Shown in pieces: positions 14,283 to 17,965 of a DNA stretch of 17,965 bases. The DNA lies in NCBI GenBank assembly GCA_004377275.1, contig SOIC01000052.1:1-17965 (forward strand), written 5' to 3'. Numbering within the stretch: the first letter of the stretch is position 1; every line of letters begins with the position of its first letter. This stretch comes from Dehalococcoidia bacterium. GTDB taxonomy: Bacteria > Chloroflexota > Dehalococcoidia > E44-bin15. A program made the translations under genes and the position numbers. The notes beneath the pieces are model-generated. The model was not told the DNA's origin. It saw nothing but the letters and a program-made list of their open reading frames with translations, and did not search any database.

Positions 14283-15104
14283 CTACTCGGGGATATTCCC
14301 GTCCTCATTATCTACTATCAGAGACATGCCTTCAGGCAGGGCATCTGCATCCTCTTCTGAATCAACCGGATAACCGCTTTCGTCCAAAACCTCCTCTTCT
14401 TCTCCTAGCTCGTATTTTAAGATACTCCCTTTGACATAAGAACGGAAACCATCATAACCTTTAGCAGGGAAGGAGGGGCGTCCTGCTTGGCTGGGATGCT
14501 GGAATACCTCCGCGATGACTACCTTTACCTCACTATCCGCCGAACTTGCGATGGCTGCTGTGTAGCGTGTGCCCCCCTTAATTAGCTTGGCGAGGCGCAC
14601 ACCAATCCTTGGCTTAACCTGTCCTAGATACTCACCATGCTTACTCTCCACAATTAGCCCTTGTCCCTTCGATCTCAAGTAGACCGGGTCACCGGCGGCC
14701 AGTTTAGCGAGCACCTCCCGCGGGGCCGGTTGCTCGAGACTGACCACTCCTGCCTTGCCCGTTTCCTCGATAAAAAGCTGGGGGATAACCCTCTGGCGCC
14801 CCTCACTTGGTGTCGGTTGCGCATCCTTCAGTAGTGAGAGTCGCCTAAGATTTCTTCTGGCGATGCTATTCTTGGGATCGATTTCCAGGGCTCGGCTATA
14901 GGCTTCCTTCGCTTGTGTATTCTGACCTAGCTCCGTCAACGCCTTACCTAGTCGATTATAGGCATTAATATCATTGGGGAAGACCTCAATTATACTCCTG
15001 TTAGCGGTGACTGCCTCCTCCCAACGACCTTGCATTGCTAAAGCAATAGCGTCTTTTTCGCGCCGCCGCCTCAGCCTTGCTTCTCCTGCCTGATAATGCA
15101 TCAT
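14283..15104 (-). CDS. TPR-repeat protein of unknown function
   Basis: This 273-residue protein has two tetratricopeptide repeats near its N-terminus: AMQGRWEEAVTANRSIIEVF (from about 23) and AYNRLGKALTELGQNTQAKE (from about 48), ending in ALEIDPKN. The rest has no motif I can name. A beta-rich middle part (about 115-235, with YLRSKGQGLIVES and GEYLGQVKPRIGVRLAKLIK) is followed by an acidic C-terminal tail. TPRs normally hold protein partners, and the absence of a signal peptide or membrane helix suggests a cytoplasmic scaffold. Its own promoter is likely at 15131-15158. The start may be either of two adjacent ATG codons. Confidence 0.8.
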   Translation of the reverse strand: MMHYQAGEARLRRRREKDAIALAMQGRWEEAVTANRSIIEVFPNDINAYNRLGKALTELGQNTQAKEAYSRALEIDPKNSIARRNLRRLSLLKDAQPTPSEGRQRVIPQLFIEETGKAGVVSLEQPAPREVLAKLAAGDPVYLRSKGQGLIVESKHGEYLGQVKPRIGVRLAKLIKGGTRYTAAIASSADSEVKVVIAEVFQHPSQAGRPSFPAKGYDGFRSYVKGSILKYELGEEEEVLDESGYPVDSEEDADALPEGMSLIVDNEDGNIPE

Positions 15105-15130
15105 TTACCACCACTTACTTCATTCGCATT

Positions 15131-15158
15131 ATTTTAGGGGAGTTTCGCTAATTGTCAA
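15131..15158 (-). promoter_or_regulatory. Promoter of the TPR gene
   Basis: A perfect TTGACA (15158-15153) and TAAAAT (15136-15131) are 16 bases apart on the minus strand, in the 97-base gap after lysC. The leader would be about 20 nt. Confidence 0.5.
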
Positions 15159-15201
15159 GGGGTATTAGGGTAGTTTAGCAAAACCGTCGTAAGGGCACTC
15201 G

Positions 15202-15696
15202 CTAAATCCCATCTTCCCCTTTCTCCAGCTCGAAGGCCTGATGGAGAGCGTTGAGGGCATCCTCAAGCCTGGTCTCATCGATGATGCAGGTGATCCGGAT
15301 CTCCGAAGTGGTGATAAGCTCGATATTTATTCCTTTTTCGTAAAGGGCGCGGAACATCCTGGCCGCATAGCCCGGCGTGTTCTGCATCCCCGTGCCCACG
15401 ATACTCACCTTGCACAGCTTGGCATCGGCAATGCAGCCCCTGGCACTGATGGATTTCGCTGCTGGCTCCACCACGCGCATTGCTTTCTCCAGGTCGCTTT
15501 TAGCCACGGTGAAGGTCAGATCGGTTACCCGCTCCACGCTGGCGTTCTGGACGATGGTGTCCACACTGATATTCTCCTTGACCAGGGGCTCAAAGATGGC
15601 GGTGGCGATCCCCGGCTGGTCGGGAACGCCAAGGACGGTGACCTTAGCCACATTGAGGTCGTGAACAATTCCTCTCACCTTGTTTCGCACTTCCAT
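15202..15696 (-). CDS. lysC: Aspartate kinase beta subunit from an internal start
   Basis: Codon 246 of lysC is an ATG preceded by GGAGG (15708-15704) at 7 bases. Translation from it would give a 164-residue protein, MEVRNKVRGIVHDL onward, consisting only of the two ACT domains. In B. subtilis aspartokinase II the beta subunit arises in the same way from codon 246, and the enzyme is an alpha2-beta2 complex. The ribosome site here is stronger than that of the alpha start, which supports real use. Confidence 0.7.
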   Translation of the reverse strand: MEVRNKVRGIVHDLNVAKVTVLGVPDQPGIATAIFEPLVKENISVDTIVQNASVERVTDLTFTVAKSDLEKAMRVVEPAAKSISARGCIADAKLCKVSIVGTGMQNTPGYAARMFRALYEKGINIELITTSEIRITCIIDETRLEDALNALHQAFELEKGEDGI

Positions 15697-16431
15697 AGCG
15701 ACGCCTCCATGAATTAGGGTTCCTGGACCTTCAGTGAAACTGGAAGCCACCAGGATCGGTATATCAAATAGTTCCCCCAGTTCCACAGCGCGGGGGTGAA
15801 GCACCTTTGCACCCTGGCTGGCAAGCTCCAGCATCTCCTCATAGCCGAGCTCCGTGAGTCTACGCGCCTCGGTGACAAAGCGGGGGTCAGCTGTATAAAC
15901 CCCTTCCACATCGGTATAGATCTCGCATGCCTGTGCCCCAAGGATCGCTGCCATCGCTACCGCCGTGGTGTCAGAGCCCCCACGACCCAAGGTGGTGACA
16001 TCCATCTCGTGGGTGATGCCCTGAAACCCGGCAACGATGACGATCTTGCCCTCGCCCAGTTCCTTAACAATGCGATGCCCTTCCACAGTGAGGATGCGCG
16101 CCTGACTATAGACCGCGTCGGTCCAGATCCCTGCCTGGGCACCGCTGAGGCTGATCGCTTTATGCCCCGCGGATTTCAGCGCCAGGGCAAGCAGGGTGCT
16201 GGAGATCAGCTCCCCGGTGGATAGCAGAACATCAAGCTCCCTCTCGTCAGGTCGGTCGGTGACTTGATGTGCCAGCCTGATGAGTTCATCGGTTGTCTTC
16301 CCCATAGCGGAGACGACCACCACCACATCGTTGCCCTTTTCTCTGGTGGTGACTATACGCCGGGCGACATTCTTGATCCTCTCCGCGTCCGCCACTGAGC
16401 TACCGCCATATTTTTGTACTATCAGCGCCAT
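15202..16431 (-). CDS. lysC: Aspartate kinase (alpha subunit, full length)
   Basis: This 409-residue enzyme phosphorylates L-aspartate, the entry step to lysine, threonine and methionine. Its amino-acid kinase domain carries KYGGSSV (7-13), STGELISS (71-78), GFQGIT (135-140) and TTLGRGGSDTTAV (146-158). Two ACT domains follow (about 265-335 and 345-405, the second including GTGMQNTPGYAARMF and ELITTSEIRITCI), where feedback inhibitors bind. AAGGG lies 8 bases before the ATG. It starts 16 bases after the proposed homoserine kinase and is probably co-transcribed with it. Length and layout match the B. subtilis lysC type, including an internal start for a beta subunit at residue 246. Confidence 0.96.
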   Translation of the reverse strand: MALIVQKYGGSSVADAERIKNVARRIVTTREKGNDVVVVVSAMGKTTDELIRLAHQVTDRPDERELDVLLSTGELISSTLLALALKSAGHKAISLSGAQAGIWTDAVYSQARILTVEGHRIVKELGEGKIVIVAGFQGITHEMDVTTLGRGGSDTTAVAMAAILGAQACEIYTDVEGVYTADPRFVTEARRLTELGYEEMLELASQGAKVLHPRAVELGELFDIPILVASSFTEGPGTLIHGGVAMEVRNKVRGIVHDLNVAKVTVLGVPDQPGIATAIFEPLVKENISVDTIVQNASVERVTDLTFTVAKSDLEKAMRVVEPAAKSISARGCIADAKLCKVSIVGTGMQNTPGYAARMFRALYEKGINIELITTSEIRITCIIDETRLEDALNALHQAFELEKGEDGI

Positions 16432-16447
16432 ATTAAAGACCCTTCGG

Positions 16448-17635
16448 CTATGCTCCCATCAGCCTAGCCATAATGGTATACCCCTTCTCAATAAAAAAGC
16501 CGATTTTTTTAGCCTCCGCCTCGGTGAATCGCTTCGCCCCATTGGCATCGAACCCCGGTCCCCAGAGCAGAAAGGGAACCGGCTCCGGGGTATGGGTTCG
16601 AACCGCAATGGGTGTAGCGTGGTCGGGCATGATAAGAGCACGAATGACGTCCCCCTCCCACGAGAGAAGGCGGCTTACCACCTCCCGATCCACCCGCTGG
16701 ATGGCCTCTATTTTATCATCAATGGAGCCGGCATGGCCAGCCTCATCCGGCGGCTCGACGTGGATAACGACCAAATCATGATTTTTCAGTGCTTCGATGG
16801 CGCCGGCCCCCTGAGCGGCGTAATCGTTGTCTGGGCCATCGGTCACCCCGGGGATGTCCAGGGTATCAATCCCTGCCATCTTGGCCAGGCCGCGTAGCAG
16901 GTCGATCGCCGATGTCATCGCTGCATCGAGGCCATAGCGCTCTCTAAATAGCGGCAGATCGGGTATCTGCCCGCTGCTCCAGAAGAGCCAGATCATCGTT
17001 ACTGGCATATTGCCTCGCGACTTCCGCTCGATGTTAACTGGATGCTCCCAAAATACATCCTTGGAGCGCTGCATCAGGTCATTGAGCAGGTCGCTCCCCG
17101 ATCCCTGCGGCATAAATTCAGCGATGGGCTTATCGGGTATATCATGCGGCGGTGTGCAGGTGGCCAATAGGGTATCCTCACGACCTGTTATCCTGCATAT
17201 GTGCCGGTAGCCGACGCCGGGGTAAAAACGTATCGTGTTGCTGCCAAGGCTCTCCTCCACGGCGGCGATGAGAGCACGACCCTCATCGCTGGATACACCG
17301 CCTGAGCAATAGCTCAGCATCTTTCCATCCTCAACGGCAACCAGGTTGCAGCGAAAGAGGACCTCACCCTCGTCGATGTGAATACCCATACTCTTTGCCT
17401 CGATGGCGCTCCTGCCGCGATAGTAGACCGTTGGGTCATAGCCGAGCACCGACATGCAGGCGCAGGCGCTGGATGGCTCCATCCCCTGCGGCACCGTGCG
17501 CACCAGACCTAGAACGCCCTCCCGAGCCAGCCTATCAAGGTTTGGGACATGCGCCAGCTCCAGGCAGGTTTTTCCACCATGCTCAGGGAGCGGCCAGCCG
17601 GCAGCACCGTCGATTACCAGCACGCAGTATTTCAC
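16448..17635 (-). CDS. Proposed homoserine kinase of the ApgM (phosphoglycerate mutase-like) family
   Basis: This 395-residue protein belongs to the alkaline-phosphatase superfamily, near archaeal-type independent phosphoglycerate mutase. Its closest pattern is the subfamily TIGR02535, a proposed homoserine kinase. Seen are VIDGAAGWP with Asp9 as a likely metal ligand, the nucleophile region MEPSSACACMSVLGYDP with Ser55 or Ser56, TPPHDIPDKPI, VEPPDEAGHAGSIDDK and MPDHATP, the last two with Asp/His metal ligands. Its position 16 bases ahead of aspartokinase supports a role in threonine synthesis. It starts at a GTG with no ribosome binding site; an in-frame TAA two codons upstream rules out a longer protein. 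Phosphoglycerate mutase activity is the alternative. Confidence 0.85.
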   Translation of the reverse strand: MKYCVLVIDGAAGWPLPEHGGKTCLELAHVPNLDRLAREGVLGLVRTVPQGMEPSSACACMSVLGYDPTVYYRGRSAIEAKSMGIHIDEGEVLFRCNLVAVEDGKMLSYCSGGVSSDEGRALIAAVEESLGSNTIRFYPGVGYRHICRITGREDTLLATCTPPHDIPDKPIAEFMPQGSGSDLLNDLMQRSKDVFWEHPVNIERKSRGNMPVTMIWLFWSSGQIPDLPLFRERYGLDAAMTSAIDLLRGLAKMAGIDTLDIPGVTDGPDNDYAAQGAGAIEALKNHDLVVIHVEPPDEAGHAGSIDDKIEAIQRVDREVVSRLLSWEGDVIRALIMPDHATPIAVRTHTPEPVPFLLWGPGFDANGAKRFTEAEAKKIGFFIEKGYTIMARLMGA

Positions 17636-17644
17636 GATTTACTA

Positions 17645-17673
17645 AGTATAGCAGCGGATAATGTGCAATTCAA
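17645..17673 (-). promoter_or_regulatory. Candidate promoter for the homoserine kinase-like gene and lysC
   Basis: TTGAAT (17673-17668) and TATACT (17650-17645) are 17 bases apart on the minus strand. The start would be near 17638, only 2-4 bases before the GTG at 17635, implying a nearly leaderless message. Confidence 0.45.
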
Positions 17674-17713
17674 GGAGGGGCAGTTTGGGGGGGGGGAAGT
17701 TCAAGGAGGCTTC

Positions 17714-17742
17714 TTGCTAACCTTGGTATCTAGGGGTATAAT
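17714..17742 (+). promoter_or_regulatory. Promoter facing the tRNA-like tandem array
   Basis: TTGCTA (17714-17719) and a perfect TATAAT (17737-17742) are separated by 17 bases. The predicted start, about 17749, falls almost on the first base of the first repeat unit, as in many tRNA genes. A run of ten G residues (17687-17696) and a duplicated TTCAAGGAGG (17669-17678, 17700-17709) lie just upstream. Confidence 0.55.
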
Positions 17743-17750
17743 GGTTGCTA

Positions 17751-17965
17751 CGGGGCGTAGCGCAGTTTGGATAGCGCGCCCCGACCGAGTCGGGGAGGTT
17801 GGAGACTCAACCATTCCCATGATTAAAAATGGGTTATAACAATCGGGGCGTAGCGCAGTTTGGTTAGCGCGCCCCGACCGTGTCGGGGAGGTTGGAGGTT
17901 GAACCCTTCCCGAGTTTGAAAATTGGACGGAGCCATCGGGGCGTAGCGCAGTTTGGTTAGCGCGC
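17751..17965 (+). repeat. Tandem array of tRNA-like 93-bp units, continuing past the window
   Basis: Units start at 17752, 17845 and 17938, exactly 93 bases apart; the third is cut by the edge. Each starts CGGGGCGTAGCGCAGTTTGG, very like the acceptor and D-arm of a tRNA (GCGC/GCGC D-stem). Next is a 7-bp hairpin CCCCGAC/GTCGGGG with the triloop CGA in unit 1 and CGT in unit 2. A T-arm-like GGAGG-TTGAACC-CTTCC is present in unit 2 and more decayed in unit 1. No CGCCCCG acceptor strand follows the T-arm, and the anticodon loop lacks U33, so ordinary tRNA function is unlikely. The spacer-like last 26 bases differ between units. Confidence 0.8.

Noticed and set aside
15241..15717. 158-codon open frame on the plus strand opposite lysC
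   Set aside because: It is antisense to a clear aspartokinase, has no recognisable domain and no ribosome binding site.
16280..16897. 205-codon open frame opposite lysC and the homoserine kinase-like gene
   Set aside because: It spans the ends of two well-supported minus-strand genes and its sequence has no family-like pattern.
17751..17843. A functional tRNA gene
   Set aside because: There is no complementary 3' acceptor strand after the T-arm, position 33 is not T and the anticodon loop can close into a 3-base loop.
17751..17965. CRISPR array
   Set aside because: The repeats are about 60 bases with short spacers and a tRNA-like 5' half, not the 25-40 base repeats with unique spacers of CRISPR.

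Overview
The window looks like a chromosomal segment of a Chloroflexota bacterium, perhaps Dehalococcoidia-like. This is inferred from the gene set (a proposed homoserine kinase of the phosphoglycerate-mutase fold beside aspartokinase, a rplU/rpmA region next to a two-domain radical SAM protein, GyrA, and a Ser/Thr/Pro-rich membrane-anchored surface protein), not from a phylogenetic marker. There is no phage, transposase or CRISPR array. Nearly all of it is housekeeping metabolism and information processing, with two structured non-coding regions near the ends.

Left end (1-992): a leftward fragment resembling the wing of a MarR regulator, then about 900 bases without a convincing gene. That stretch holds a near-consensus rightward promoter (236-264), a perfect 21-bp hairpin (354-399) and an intrinsic terminator (487-529), together outlining a small RNA or leader of about 260 nt. 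A second terminator (799-831) and an extended -10 promoter (844-872) follow. Next comes a rightward three-gene operon (993-3978): acyl-CoA carboxyltransferase subunit, 70-residue biotin carrier and acyl-CoA dehydrogenase. No biotin carboxylase is present.

Centre (4245-11377): hisA, a membrane-anchored methyltransferase and hisI form a tight rightward operon. Converging on it is a leftward ribosomal-protein cluster: rplU, a small membrane protein, rpmA, rpmE. A divergent promoter pair sharing one -35 region separates rplU from a rightward B12-binding-type radical SAM gene. The 3' end of that gene overlaps tail-to-tail with a leftward gene for a 727-residue surface protein (Ig-like repeats, TP-rich linker, C-terminal anchor). 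The surface gene has a strong promoter and a terminator-like hairpin in its leader.

Right part (11654-17635), all leftward: gyrA, a TPR protein, aspartokinase lysC with a well-supported internal start for a beta subunit, and the proposed homoserine kinase. The last two point to threonine/methionine/lysine synthesis. At the right edge (17714-17965) a promoter faces rightward into tandem 93-bp units whose 5' half looks like a tRNA but which lack a matching 3' acceptor strand. This array runs off the window and is the most unusual element here.
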